DNA from: Monoglobus sp964617455
Lineage (GTDB): Bacteria; Bacillota; Clostridia; Monoglobales; Monoglobaceae
Length of the DNA: 64,000 nucleotides
Direction: 5' to 3'
Assembly: GCA_964617455.1 (NCBI GenBank)
Contig: CAZTYF010000001.1
Span: forward strand, 62,001 to 126,000
Both the position numbers and the translations under genes were made by a program. The notes below the pieces were generated by a model that worked only from the letters and a program-made list of their open reading frames with translations, searched no databases and was not told the DNA's origin. Shown here in pieces: positions 41,364 to 49,765 of this stretch. Positions within the stretch are counted from its first letter, which is position 1. Every line of letters begins with the position of its first letter.

Positions 41364-42221
41364 TCAGTGACTGAAATTCTCATCTATCAGATTTTTGGTT
41401 TCGTTTTCGCTGTGAATAAAATATGAAACGCCGCCCCGATAGGCTCCCTCTCCCGGAAGCTGATATACGTTGATGTTTTTCCTGCCTATGGTCAACACCC
41501 GAAACATCAGCTGCCACACTTCCTTGTTGTTAAGGTCCGTGTTTGTGTTTTTCATCACAGCCCCGTATATAAACGGAGCCTTGAGGATTCCTATGGGGCT
41601 CATTGTTTTCTTCAACACGGCGGAATAAAACTCCGCCTGGGTCTTGTTCCTGTCCAAATCCCCTCCGGGATATCCGGAACCGTCGTCGTTTTTTCGGAAC
41701 CTCATAAACATCATGGCTTCCTCGCCGTTCAGCTTTTGGCGGCCTGCCTTCAGCTCTATGGAAAGTCCCTGAACCGGGTCGTGGTAGTTCATGTCAATGG
41801 GCACATCCACGGTAACTCCCCCCAAGGCGTCCACAATCTCCTTAAATGCGTCGAAGGTCACGGTGGCAAAAAAGTCCGTGTAGAGCCCCGTCACGCTTCT
41901 GACTTCCTCTTTGAGGGTGTCGATTCCGGAAAAATATGCCGAATTTATCTTTTTATCGTTCCTTTTATTGTTTACCCGAGTGTCTCGGGGAATTTGCAAA
42001 ACACTCACTTTTTTTTGGGCGGTATCCACCTGAACCATCAAAATCAAATCGGTTCTGTAGCCGCCCGCATCCACTCCCGCCACCAGGATATTGGTGACAT
42101 CCGTCAGTCGGGACGGGGCGTTGTCTCCGATAAATGTCTTCCCGGCAAAAAAGCCTATCACGATAAACACTATCAAAACAACCGCCGACAGCAGCCTGAC
42201 AAAAAAAGGTTTTCTCCTCAT
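41364..42221 (-). CDS. LytR-CpsA-Psr (LCP) family wall-polymer ligase
   Basis: 285 residues. One N-terminal transmembrane helix (about 8-26), then the LCP domain with TDVTNILVAGVD, the arginine/aspartate-rich GYRTDLILMVQVD, QIPRDTRV and GEEAMMFMRFRKND. LCP enzymes transfer lipid-linked teichoic acid or capsule precursors to peptidoglycan outside the cell. It lies between yqeK and rsfS, as in several Clostridia. Confidence 0.93.
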   Translation of the reverse strand: MRRKPFFVRLLSAVVLIVFIVIGFFAGKTFIGDNAPSRLTDVTNILVAGVDAGGYRTDLILMVQVDTAQKKVSVLQIPRDTRVNNKRNDKKINSAYFSGIDTLKEEVRSVTGLYTDFFATVTFDAFKEIVDALGGVTVDVPIDMNYHDPVQGLSIELKAGRQKLNGEEAMMFMRFRKNDDGSGYPGGDLDRNKTQAEFYSAVLKKTMSPIGILKAPFIYGAVMKNTNTDLNNKEVWQLMFRVLTIGRKNINVYQLPGEGAYRGGVSYFIHSENETKNLIDENFSH

Positions 42222-42251
42222 AATCCGTCTCCTACCGAAGAAGCGGAGCTT

Positions 42252-42842
42252 TTATCCCCGCTTCATTATCAAGTCGTTTCGGGCGTGCATGGTATTGGGA
42301 TGAATAACAAGGCCCCTCCTTATGAGGTCCTTTATGGTTTCGTCAATGCCGTGAATTATCGCCTCGTTTATATCCTCATAGGCCATATTCCGCAGCTCCT
42401 CAACACCGTCAAAATCCCGATTGGGCTCTATGTAGTCCGCTATGTATATTATCTTGGTCAAAAGACCCATACCGCCCTTCCCGGTGGTGTGATATTTCAC
42501 CGCATCCAAGATTTCCGGGTCATAGATTCCGAACTTCCGCTGGGCGTCGCAGGCTCCCAAAGGTCCGTGGAGAATTTTGGGCATCATTTTCGACATGGAA
42601 TCCACAACCACTCCGTATTCTTCCTTCAGGATATTTTCCATCTTTTCGGGGGGATATTCTTTGGCGCAATCATGAACCAGGCCCGCAAGATATGCCTTCT
42701 CCGTATCCGCTCCGTATCGTCGGGCAAGCTTTTCCGCTTCGCTTGCCACGCCCAAGGAATGGATGTAGCGCCTTTTGCTCAAAGTCTCCCTGAGCTCCTT
42801 CTTGATGTGCTCAATGCTCACAGCGCTCAGTTCTTCCGTCAT
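42252..42842 (-). CDS. yqeK: YqeK family HD-domain hydrolase
   Basis: 196 residues. HD-domain residues are visible as RRYIHSLGV, GLVHDCAKE and KYHTTG. YqeK proteins split diadenosine tetraphosphate into two ADP. ATG 42842 is preferred over GTG 42851: GGAGG ends 8 bases before it, and GTG would sit on the ribosome site. It starts 1 base after the nadD stop. Confidence 0.92.
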   Translation of the reverse strand: MTEELSAVSIEHIKKELRETLSKRRYIHSLGVASEAEKLARRYGADTEKAYLAGLVHDCAKEYPPEKMENILKEEYGVVVDSMSKMMPKILHGPLGACDAQRKFGIYDPEILDAVKYHTTGKGGMGLLTKIIYIADYIEPNRDFDGVEELRNMAYEDINEAIIHGIDETIKDLIRRGLVIHPNTMHARNDLIMKRG

Positions 42843-42843
42843 C

Positions 42844-43476
42844 TTATCCACCTCCGTACAGATTGTGTTTTTCTATATAGTCCGCCACGCTGTTTGGGGT
42901 AAGGTATCTGACAGACTTGCCGTCCCGAATCATCCCCCGCAGCAGGGTTGAGGAAATGTCTATAAGGGGAATCGAAATCTTTTCGATTTTGGCACCGAAT
43001 CGGCTCTTGAGCTCCCCGATTTTTTTCTCGATATCTCCCTTTTCGAAACCGGGTCTTCCCGCCACCGCCACGGTGCACAAGTCGAAAATCACATCGGGCC
43101 TGTGCCACCGCTCCATATAGTCCAAAGAATCGGCTCCCACCAAAAAATACAGGTCCGCATCTCCGTAGGCGCCGCTTTTGAGAGCCCTTAAGGTGTTTGC
43201 CGTGTAGGTGGTTCCTTCGTTTTTTATCTCCATGGGGGACAGCTCAAAGGCGGAATCTTTTTCAATGACGGGTTTTAACATTTCCAGTCTGTGCCTGTCC
43301 TCCGCCTCCTTGGGGGCAGCCTTATAGGCCGTCTTTCCGGTGGGCATAAAAACCACCTTGTCAAGCCCCAGCTGTTCATAAGCCGCCCGGGCAATCACAA
43401 AATGCCCGAAATGGGGCGGGTCGAAAGTTCCGCCCATTATTCCGATTTTTTTGAATGTGCTTCCGCCTTTTTCCAT
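42844..43476 (-). CDS. nadD: Nicotinate-nucleotide adenylyltransferase
   Basis: 210 residues. Nucleotidyltransferase motif GGTFDPPHFGH near the start and ISSTLLR at the end (the IxSTxxR motif). It makes deamido-NAD from nicotinate mononucleotide and ATP. It is preceded by the zinc-ribbon membrane protein gene (37-base gap) and coupled to yqeK. Confidence 0.96.
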   Translation of the reverse strand: MEKGGSTFKKIGIMGGTFDPPHFGHFVIARAAYEQLGLDKVVFMPTGKTAYKAAPKEAEDRHRLEMLKPVIEKDSAFELSPMEIKNEGTTYTANTLRALKSGAYGDADLYFLVGADSLDYMERWHRPDVIFDLCTVAVAGRPGFEKGDIEKKIGELKSRFGAKIEKISIPLIDISSTLLRGMIRDGKSVRYLTPNSVADYIEKHNLYGGG

Positions 43477-43513
43477 AAGATTATAAGTCCGAATCTCTTA
43501 TCGATTCAATATA

Positions 43514-45649
43514 TCAATAGGATATTACTTCCGTTACTCCTTCGTCGATGGTCTTGGCCCGCTTTCCGTCATCCCGTGTGCGGAACAGCTCAAAGGAGGT
43601 GATTCCGCCGGTGCTGTTATAGTACACGATGTCCCCGTTGTTCTTAAGACCGTAGGAGCTGGCCCCCTTGACAACTTCCCGGGTTTTGCCCTTGTTGTTC
43701 ACGCAGTATACATCCCCGGTTTTGGTCTCCAAACTGTAGTTCTTGGCATATACCATATAGTTTCCGTTTTTGTCAAAGGTGAAGGCCCCCGCTCCCACTT
43801 CCGTGGCAAGGGAGGTGATTTTTTCGTTGTTCCAGGCGTTCAGGTTCACCAAATTCCAGGTTATGTCATATCCGTCCGCATATCTGATAATCTGTCCGTC
43901 GGGAGTGATGTCGCAGGAATGGGCCGTGTCGCTGATTTTGGTATCGCTGCCCACAACTCCGTTGACTATGGGAACGGTGAACAGGGCCCCGTATTCCCGA
44001 GCCACATCATAGCCCTGAATAAAGGCCGCCTTTGTGAAGTCGTCGTTTATGTCGAACTGGAACACCCGCTTGTGGTCCTCATCATCGAGGACCGTGATGT
44101 TTTGGGCCAAAATCTGACCCTCCGTGCCCGAAAGGTTTGCATAGTAATAGTCAAAGGCGGTTCCCTCGGCATTGGCTTTTCTGAAAACCGCCGCCTGCTC
44201 GTCGGCACTCACGGACACAAGCTCCGTCAAACTGTTCGAGAGCTTTTCCTTCTCGCCGCTTGCAAGACTCACATAATAGAGAGATTGATAATATTCCTCC
44301 GCCTCTCCGTATGTGCCTCCCGCATACATTCCGTCGGATAAGGTGCACAGTATGGGCTCGCATCTTGAGCCGCCGGTTATCATAACCTTTTCCTCCGAAT
44401 CGGCCTTTTGGAGATAGAGTTCAAAGCATTGGTTATCTTCGTTATAGTTTTTGGCATAAACCGCAGCCCGTCCGCCGGGATTTGTGCCGAACACATCATA
44501 CACATCCGAGTCTATCATATTCGTGCCGACAACATTGCCCTTGTCCAGCACGGCCATATGGAGATTTCCCACATGATACTCGCTGTTGTATTCGTTTATA
44601 TAGAGCAAGCTTCCCATGTTTTGGCCGAACACAAAGTGGTCCGGGAGAACTCCGGGAGCCAATTCCGTTGCGGTTTGGGTGACGGCGGACCAGAACCAAA
44701 GGGTTCCGCCGTAGCCGTACTTATCCGTTCCGGTCAGATACATAACCCCGGTGCCGTCATCGGATACCGATATTTTGTCATAAACATCATCGGCAATCTT
44801 AACATTGCTCTTCCGCTTTCCGCTTTGGGAATAGTTGAGGGTGCCTTTGCTGTTGTTGAAATCCTCGTTGTCTATGAAATATATGCCCAGACCGTCTTCG
44901 GTATAGTTCACCAAATCCTTTTCCCTGAAAGGCTCAAAGGGCGGTTCCTCGGTGGGGGTTTCTTCCTCGTCTTCCTCATAGTCCCTGCGGGAGGGAGTGG
45001 AGGTGGGCTCCACCGGTTCCACATATTCGCCGGAGACAAAGTTTCCGCTTATTTCAATCTCCTTTCCGTCATAGGAGGAAAACAGCATATTGCCCTTGGC
45101 ATAGACCGTGGGCGTTTCGGGCATCTGCACGGTGACCTTTGTGGCCATATTGACAGACACAATAACCACCGCAACCACCAAAACCGCCAAAATGCATCCT
45201 ATTGCCAGACCCAATTTGGCAGACATTTTATGCTTCTTCCGACTTCCCTTTGAAAGCTTCTCTTCCGTTCCCTCCGAGGCTTTGACTTGGGAATCCTTTG
45301 ACCGTGCCTCTCGGCCGAATTTTCCCCCTTCGTCTTTTTTCTGCTGCTTCCGCTCCCGCTTTTCCTTTCGGGCAAGACGGGCCGCCTCCAACGCCTTTAT
45401 CTTTTCGTCGTCGGTCATATTGGCAAAGTTGTCGTCATATCGGGCTTCCCGCTTTTTCCGCAGCTCTTCGTCGATTTGGTATTTATTTTCCTCCTCCGAT
45501 GGGGTTTCGAACATTTTGGAATATTGGGCATCAAAATCGCTGTCCGTTTTATTTTGCGCCGCTCCCTCCGCCTCGGATACGGGCGTTCCGCAATTCGGGC
45601 AAACCTTTGCGTCGGACGGAAACTCGGCACCGCATTTTTCACATTTCAT
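43514..45649 (-). CDS. Zinc-ribbon single-pass membrane protein with beta-propeller-like ectodomain
   Basis: 711 residues in four parts: a zinc ribbon (CEKCG..CPNCG, Cys 3, 6, 17 and 20), a charged, Lys/Arg/Glu-rich helical stretch (about 45-135), one transmembrane helix (about 144-168), and a large outside region after a Pro/Thr/Glu-rich hinge. The ectodomain repeats short patterns such as YDKISVSDDGTGVMYLT, ITPDGQIIRYADG and FTFDKNGNYMVYAKNY, as in WD40/TolB-type propellers. I do not recognise a named function; a sensor or wall-associated scaffold is possible. ATG 45649 follows AAAGGTGG. It is the first gene of the nadD-leuS operon. Confidence 0.8.
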   Translation of the reverse strand: MKCEKCGAEFPSDAKVCPNCGTPVSEAEGAAQNKTDSDFDAQYSKMFETPSEEENKYQIDEELRKKREARYDDNFANMTDDEKIKALEAARLARKEKRERKQQKKDEGGKFGREARSKDSQVKASEGTEEKLSKGSRKKHKMSAKLGLAIGCILAVLVVAVVIVSVNMATKVTVQMPETPTVYAKGNMLFSSYDGKEIEISGNFVSGEYVEPVEPTSTPSRRDYEEDEEETPTEEPPFEPFREKDLVNYTEDGLGIYFIDNEDFNNSKGTLNYSQSGKRKSNVKIADDVYDKISVSDDGTGVMYLTGTDKYGYGGTLWFWSAVTQTATELAPGVLPDHFVFGQNMGSLLYINEYNSEYHVGNLHMAVLDKGNVVGTNMIDSDVYDVFGTNPGGRAAVYAKNYNEDNQCFELYLQKADSEEKVMITGGSRCEPILCTLSDGMYAGGTYGEAEEYYQSLYYVSLASGEKEKLSNSLTELVSVSADEQAAVFRKANAEGTAFDYYYANLSGTEGQILAQNITVLDDEDHKRVFQFDINDDFTKAAFIQGYDVAREYGALFTVPIVNGVVGSDTKISDTAHSCDITPDGQIIRYADGYDITWNLVNLNAWNNEKITSLATEVGAGAFTFDKNGNYMVYAKNYSLETKTGDVYCVNNKGKTREVVKGASSYGLKNNGDIVYYNSTGGITSFELFRTRDDGKRAKTIDEGVTEVISY

Positions 45650-45722
45650 AATCACTTGACCACCTTTCGACGGCGTCAAAAAACGCCTTCATCCTTGGGA
45701 TTGATAATAGCTATACACTGAA

Positions 45723-45751
45723 ATTTTAACACATATCCTACCAAAAAACAA
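45723..45751 (-). promoter_or_regulatory. Probable promoter of the 45.6-37.6 kb operon
   Basis: Minus-strand TTGTTT, 17-base spacer, TAAAAT, 74 bases before the ATG. Confidence 0.55.
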
Positions 45752-45783
45752 TATCTTTCGGAAAATTTATTTGAAATTTTCCG

Positions 45784-45827
45784 AAACAAAGGCTCCCCTT
45801 CCGAATTACGAAAGTGAGCCCTTGTTT
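45784..45827. terminator. Terminator at the end of trmD
   Basis: AAACAA-A-GGCTC pairs with GAGCC-C-TTGTTT (one mismatch), with the trmD stop codon in the loop. T-rich sequence follows in both directions. Confidence 0.65.
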
Positions 45828-46555
45828 TTTTTCAAATTTTCCACCATATCCCTTTCCTCCCGGGAGAGCTTGGCTTTGGCGAGCATACCGCGCCTTTTTT
45901 CAAAGGTGGTCAAAATCGCCTGCTCCCGTTTCCAGGCCTCTATGTTTTTGTGGTGGCCGCTTAAGAGAACTTCCGGCACCCGCTTTCCGTGCCACACCTC
46001 CGGACGGGTGTATTGGGGATATTCCAGCAGGCCCCCGTAGTGGGATTCGTCGGAGAAGGCCTCTTCGGATTTGAGCACTCCGGGCAGGAGCCGAGTCACA
46101 CAGTCCACAAAGGCCATGGCGGCAATCTCTCCGCCGGTCAGCACAAAATCTCCCAGGGAGATTTCCATATCCACGATTTCGTCCGTCACCCGCTTGTCAA
46201 CCCCCTCATAGTGGCCGCACAAAATCACGATTCGGTCGTATTTCTTCGCCATCCGCTTTGCCATGGCCTGGGTCAGGGTCTTCCCTTGGGGGGACATATA
46301 CACGGTGAACGGTTTGGAGCCCGGGCCCTCCGCAACGCTCTCATAGGCCTTGAATATGGGCTCCGCCTGCATTATCATTCCTCGGCCTCCGCCGTAGGGA
46401 TAGTGGTCCACCCGTCTGTGTTTGTTGAAGGCAAAATCCCGTATTTGCACATAATTCAGCTCCACCAGTCCTTTGGCGGCGGCTCTGCCGATTATGCTGC
46501 TTCCCAAGACCGCCTCGAACATTTCGGGAAACAGGGTCAATATGTCAAACCTCAT
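45806..46555 (-). CDS. trmD: tRNA (guanine-37-N1)-methyltransferase
   Basis: 249 residues with the SPOUT knot motifs: YGGGRGMIMQAEP, ILCGHYEGVDKRV and ISLGDFVLTGGE. It methylates G37 of tRNAs reading CNN codons using S-adenosylmethionine. Its ATG overlaps the rimM stop by 4 bases. The usual next gene, rplS (ribosomal protein L19), is missing; a terminator follows instead. Confidence 0.97.
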   Translation of the reverse strand: MRFDILTLFPEMFEAVLGSSIIGRAAAKGLVELNYVQIRDFAFNKHRRVDHYPYGGGRGMIMQAEPIFKAYESVAEGPGSKPFTVYMSPQGKTLTQAMAKRMAKKYDRIVILCGHYEGVDKRVTDEIVDMEISLGDFVLTGGEIAAMAFVDCVTRLLPGVLKSEEAFSDESHYGGLLEYPQYTRPEVWHGKRVPEVLLSGHHKNIEAWKREQAILTTFEKRRGMLAKAKLSREERDMVENLKKNKGSLS

Positions 46556-47052
46556 TCGTCAATCAGCCCTTTCAGCGGGCGGACCGTGATATATCCCCCC
46601 TCTATGTCGGTCTCTTTCACCACATCTTTCAGCACCGGAATCAATATCTGCCTGTCCCCCGGGGTATCCTTCAGAACATACACATCGTTGCTGCCGGTCT
46701 TTATCACATCGCAAACCTTGCCCAAAACCCGTCCGTCCTCATCCCGAACCTCCAGGCCCAAAATGTCGGCGATAAAATACCGCCCTTCCGGAAGGGGAAA
46801 ATCTTCCCGCCTCACATAGACGATTTTGTTTTTGAGCTTTTCCGCCGCATTCATATCCTCAATCCCCGCAAGCTTCACTATTTGGCAGGTTTTGTGATAT
46901 CTGTTGCTCAGGATTTCATATTCCTTTCCGTCAATGATGAGAGAGGCCAGCTCGTCAAACACACAGGGGTCGTCGCACCAGGGCATGATTTTCACCTCGC
47001 CCCGAATGCCGTGGGTATTCACCGCTTTTCCGATTTCAAGCATATCCGTCAT
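46552..47052 (-). CDS. rimM: 16S rRNA processing protein RimM
   Basis: 166 residues. N-terminal RimM barrel (IGKAVNTHGIRGEVKI) and a C-terminal PRC-barrel part (LGLEVRDEDGRVLGKVCDV, IPVLKDVVKETDIEGGYITV). It helps 30S assembly through S19. The frame runs upstream to 47154 but would overlap khpA; ATG 47052 follows GGGAG by 10 bases. Confidence 0.95.
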   Translation of the reverse strand: MTDMLEIGKAVNTHGIRGEVKIMPWCDDPCVFDELASLIIDGKEYEILSNRYHKTCQIVKLAGIEDMNAAEKLKNKIVYVRREDFPLPEGRYFIADILGLEVRDEDGRVLGKVCDVIKTGSNDVYVLKDTPGDRQILIPVLKDVVKETDIEGGYITVRPLKGLIDE

Positions 47053-47137
47053 ATTATCCCAACTCCCGTAAAATTTCCGTATAATCAAAAATTCAGACAT
47101 CCGCATAACGAGGCGGACATCTGAACTTAAATTCCGC

Positions 47138-47365
47138 TTAAATAATGTCGACAACCGCCTTTTTGTTTACTCGGTTGCCCGCACTTTTGACCACGGTTCT
47201 TATAGCCTTGGCAATTCTGCCCTGTTTTCCGATGACTTTGCCCATATCGGCTTCGGCAACATGGAGCTTGAGAACCGTCAGATTCTCTTTTTCCACCACT
47301 TCCACTTCCACCGCATCCGGGTTGCTCACCAGGGATTTGGCTATAAATGTCAACAATTCCTCCAT
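47138..47365 (-). CDS. khpA: KH-domain RNA-binding protein KhpA (YlqC)
   Basis: 75 residues forming one KH domain with the GxxG loop in GKVIGKQGRIAKAIRTVVK. KhpA works with KhpB (Jag/EloR) in binding RNA. It sits between rpsP and rimM, the standard Firmicutes position. Confidence 0.94.
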   Translation of the reverse strand: MEELLTFIAKSLVSNPDAVEVEVVEKENLTVLKLHVAEADMGKVIGKQGRIAKAIRTVVKSAGNRVNKKAVVDII

Positions 47366-47393
47366 ACCGGTATCCTCCTCATTTGTGGGGGTA

Positions 47394-47639
47394 TCAGTCT
47401 ATGATGCCCTTTTGTTTCAAAAGCCTCTTCACGGTGTCTGTGGGCTGGGCTCCGTTGGCTATCCACTTTTTGACTTTCTCTCCGTCAAATTCCACCGCCG
47501 CCGGCTCAACCATCGGGTTGTAAGTTCCGACCTGCTCTATGAATCTGCCGTCTCTCGGAAAGCGGGAATCCGCCACTACCACACGATAAAAGGGAACTTT
47601 CTTCGCACCCATCCTCTTTAAACGAATTTTTACTGCCAT
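47394..47639 (-). CDS. rpsP: 30S ribosomal protein S16
   Basis: 81 residues, full length, opening MAVKIRLKRMGAKKVPFYRVVVADSR, the S16 signature. Third gene of the ylxM-ffh-rpsP-khpA-rimM-trmD operon. Confidence 0.97.
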   Translation of the reverse strand: MAVKIRLKRMGAKKVPFYRVVVADSRFPRDGRFIEQVGTYNPMVEPAAVEFDGEKVKKWIANGAQPTDTVKRLLKQKGIID

Positions 47640-47700
47640 TTTTAATCCTCCAAATTATGTATTTTATTTAATTATTTTCCGTTTGATTCGGGCCTTTGCC

Positions 47701-49056
47701 CTACATAAACATTCCCGGCGGGAATCCGCCTTTGCTCATTTTCTTCATTTTTTTGTTTGCGTTGCCCCCGGAGAATTGTTTCATCATCCGCTGCATTTGG
47801 TCAAACTGTTTCATCAAAGCGTTGACTTCCACAATGGAAACGCCGCTTCCCTTGGCGATTCTCTCCTTGCGGGAGGGAGTGAGCCTGTCTTTCAGCTCCC
47901 TCTCATTCGGGGTCATGGATTTGATAATCGCCTCGATGTGGGCCATTTTCTTCTCGTCCACTTGGGCGTTTTTCAAAGCCTTGGCATTGATTCCCGGAAT
48001 CATACCCAAAAGGTTTTGTATGGGGCCCATATTTTTCATCTGGTCCATCTGGTCCAAAAAGTCCGTAAAAGTAAACCGCTGGGAGCGGAGTCTCTTTTCC
48101 AACTCCTCGGCTTTTTTCAAATCGATTGCCTGCTCCGCCTTTTCGATGAAGCTGAGCATATCCCCCATACCCAAAATGCGGGATGCCATACGGTCGGGAT
48201 GGAACTGCTCGATGTCGGTGAGTTTTTCGCCTACGCCGCAGAACTTTATGGGTTTTCCGGTCACGGCTCTGACGGACAGGGCCGCTCCGCCTCGGGTGTC
48301 GCCGTCAAGTTTGGTGAGCACCACTCCGGAAATTTCCAGCTCGCTGTTGAACTTGTCCGCCACATTTACCGCATCCTGTCCGGTCATGGCGTCAACCGTG
48401 AGCAATATCTCGGTGGGCTCCGTCTCCGCCTGCAGCCGTTTCAGCTCATCCATAAGCTCTTCGTCGATGTGGAGCCGTCCTGCGGTGTCTATGATAAACA
48501 AGTCGTTTGCATGGCTTTTGGCATATTCAAGACCCCTTCGGGCAATCCCCACCGCATCGGTCACGCCCTCTTCCGCATAGACGGGCAAATCCAATTTTTC
48601 GCCCACAACCTGAAGCTGCTTGACGGCGGCGGGCCTGTATACATCACAGGCGCAAAGGAGGGGCCGCTTGCCCTGCTTCTTGAGGAGGCCTCCCAATTTG
48701 GCGGCCGTGGTGGTTTTGCCCGCACCCTGCAGACCCACCATCATCACAACCGTCGGAGGCTTGGGAGAAATATTCAGCTTCTCCGCCTCTCCCCCCATGA
48801 GACGCACCAACTCTTCGTTTACTATTTTGATAACCTGCTGGCCCGGGGTGAGGGATTCCATCACCTCTGCGCCGCTCGCCCTTTCGGAGACGTCTTTGAC
48901 AAAATTCTTCACAACTTTGAAGTTGACATCCGCCTCAAGGAGGGCAAGCTTCACTTCCCGCATGGCCGCCTTCAGGTCCTTTTCGGAAACTTTTCCCTTT
49001 CCCCGCAGTTTTTTGAATGTGTTTTGCAGCTTTTCCGTTAAGCTTTCAAATGCCAT
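47701..49056 (-). CDS. ffh: Signal recognition particle GTPase Ffh
   Basis: 451 residues. N domain, then the GTPase with GLQGAGKTT (about 106-114), DVYRPAAVKQL, DTAGR and TKLDGD. A methionine-rich M domain (DQMDQMKNMGP, MKQFDQMQRMMKQFSGG) binds signal peptides and 4.5S RNA. It targets nascent membrane proteins to FtsY/SecYEG. GAGGTGG precedes the ATG. It follows ylxM by 13 bases. Confidence 0.97.
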   Translation of the reverse strand: MAFESLTEKLQNTFKKLRGKGKVSEKDLKAAMREVKLALLEADVNFKVVKNFVKDVSERASGAEVMESLTPGQQVIKIVNEELVRLMGGEAEKLNISPKPPTVVMMVGLQGAGKTTTAAKLGGLLKKQGKRPLLCACDVYRPAAVKQLQVVGEKLDLPVYAEEGVTDAVGIARRGLEYAKSHANDLFIIDTAGRLHIDEELMDELKRLQAETEPTEILLTVDAMTGQDAVNVADKFNSELEISGVVLTKLDGDTRGGAALSVRAVTGKPIKFCGVGEKLTDIEQFHPDRMASRILGMGDMLSFIEKAEQAIDLKKAEELEKRLRSQRFTFTDFLDQMDQMKNMGPIQNLLGMIPGINAKALKNAQVDEKKMAHIEAIIKSMTPNERELKDRLTPSRKERIAKGSGVSIVEVNALMKQFDQMQRMMKQFSGGNANKKMKKMSKGGFPPGMFM

Positions 49057-49069
49057 AAATCCACCTCAT

Positions 49070-49441
49070 TTATGTGTTAAGGCCGTTGATTTCCTGAATT
49101 ATCGCGAGTATGTCGTTTATCTTGTGTTTCAAATTGTCGGACAGATTCCTGTTCTCCGGCGAGGCCTCGATTTCCCCGATGATTTTGTCGATTCTGTCAA
49201 GGTCCGCCCTGATTTTGAGAAACCTCGCCCCCAAGCCCAAACGTTCTTCCGTATCCAAGAGAATTTTCTCGGCCCGAACCAAGTTGTCCCGCACACCCTG
49301 ACGGGTAATGCCCATATGCTCGCCGATTTCCGACAGAGACAAATCCTCGTTGTAATAGAGGTCGACACTCTCCGCCTGCCGCTCGGTAAGTAGATTTCCG
49401 TAAAAATCAAACAACAGGGATATCTTAACATTCTTGTCCAT
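49070..49441 (-). CDS. ylxM: YlxM/p13-like UPF0122 helix-turn-helix protein
   Basis: 123 residues with a sigma-70 region 4-like helix-turn-helix (LTERQAESVDLYYNEDLSLSEIGEHMGITRQGVRDNLVRAEKIL). The family is encoded next to ffh and may modulate the SRP pathway. It starts the operon; GAGGTG precedes the ATG. Confidence 0.93.
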   Translation of the reverse strand: MDKNVKISLLFDFYGNLLTERQAESVDLYYNEDLSLSEIGEHMGITRQGVRDNLVRAEKILLDTEERLGLGARFLKIRADLDRIDKIIGEIEASPENRNLSDNLKHKINDILAIIQEINGLNT

Positions 49442-49481
49442 AACGGCACCTCGTAAAGTTTTCTGCCTTTACAGCCCATAC

Positions 49482-49510
49482 ATTTTAATACACCCAAACT
49501 GTTTTGTCAA
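49482..49510 (-). promoter_or_regulatory. SigA-type promoter of the ylxM-trmD operon
   Basis: Minus-strand TTGACA, 17-base spacer, TAAAAT, about 41 bases before the ATG. The -35 is half of a perfect 9-bp inverted repeat, TTTTGTCAA (49502-49510) and TTGACAAAA (49517-49525), spaced by 6 bases. Confidence 0.8.
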
Positions 49511-49544
49511 GTACTTTTGACAAAATAGTTAAAAAAAGAACAGC

Positions 49545-49657
49545 AAAACCCCCGCAAAGGGAACTTTGCGGGGCGGCGAATCCGCTCAATATCCGAATAT
49601 TTCATGCCACGAGCACCCTCTCTTTCATCAGGGTTTATAATTTCAAAGCCGATTCTA
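49545..49657 (-). ncRNA. Candidate small RNA (about 110 nt) upstream of ylxM
   Basis: A good minus-strand promoter (49664-49692) is followed after about 85 bases by an intrinsic terminator, with no ORF that ends before it. Within it are CCCT/AGGG and AATAT/ATATT hairpins. A 32-codon frame starting ATGAAATATTCGG has a possible ribosome site, but its stop lies past the terminator, so a leader peptide is less likely. It does not contain the conserved SRP RNA core, despite lying next to ffh. Confidence 0.5.
49550..49573 (-). terminator. Terminator of the candidate small RNA on the minus strand
   Basis: A perfect 10-bp stem (CCCCGCAAAG / CTTTGCGGGG) with a 4-base loop; on the minus strand GTTTTGCTGTTC and then seven Ts follow. 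No minus-strand gene ends here. Confidence 0.75.
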
Positions 49658-49663
49658 TTGCCG

Positions 49664-49692
49664 ACTATAGCACAAAAGAGGGGGTTTGTCAA
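49664..49692 (-). promoter_or_regulatory. SigA-type promoter of the candidate small RNA
   Basis: Minus-strand TTGACA, 17-base spacer, TATAGT. It is back-to-back with the promoter of the EamA gene. Confidence 0.7.
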
Positions 49693-49711
49693 GGTTGGGC
49701 GCGGGTTGGGG

Positions 49712-49740
49712 TTGCTTTTTTGAGGCGGGAGTGGTATAAT
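49712..49740 (+). promoter_or_regulatory. SigA-type promoter of the EamA gene
   Basis: TTGCTT, 17-base spacer, TATAAT with TGG before the -10 (extended -10), 25 bases before the ATG. Confidence 0.8.
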
Positions 49741-49765
49741 CAAGCAAATCAAGCGGGGAGTGTGA

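Noticed and set aside
47683..49041. 452-codon plus-strand open frame
   Set aside because: Antisense to ffh; no start context.
49545..49657. SRP (4.5S) RNA next to ffh
   Set aside because: The conserved SRP apical core (GGAAGC-type asymmetric loop sequence) is absent.
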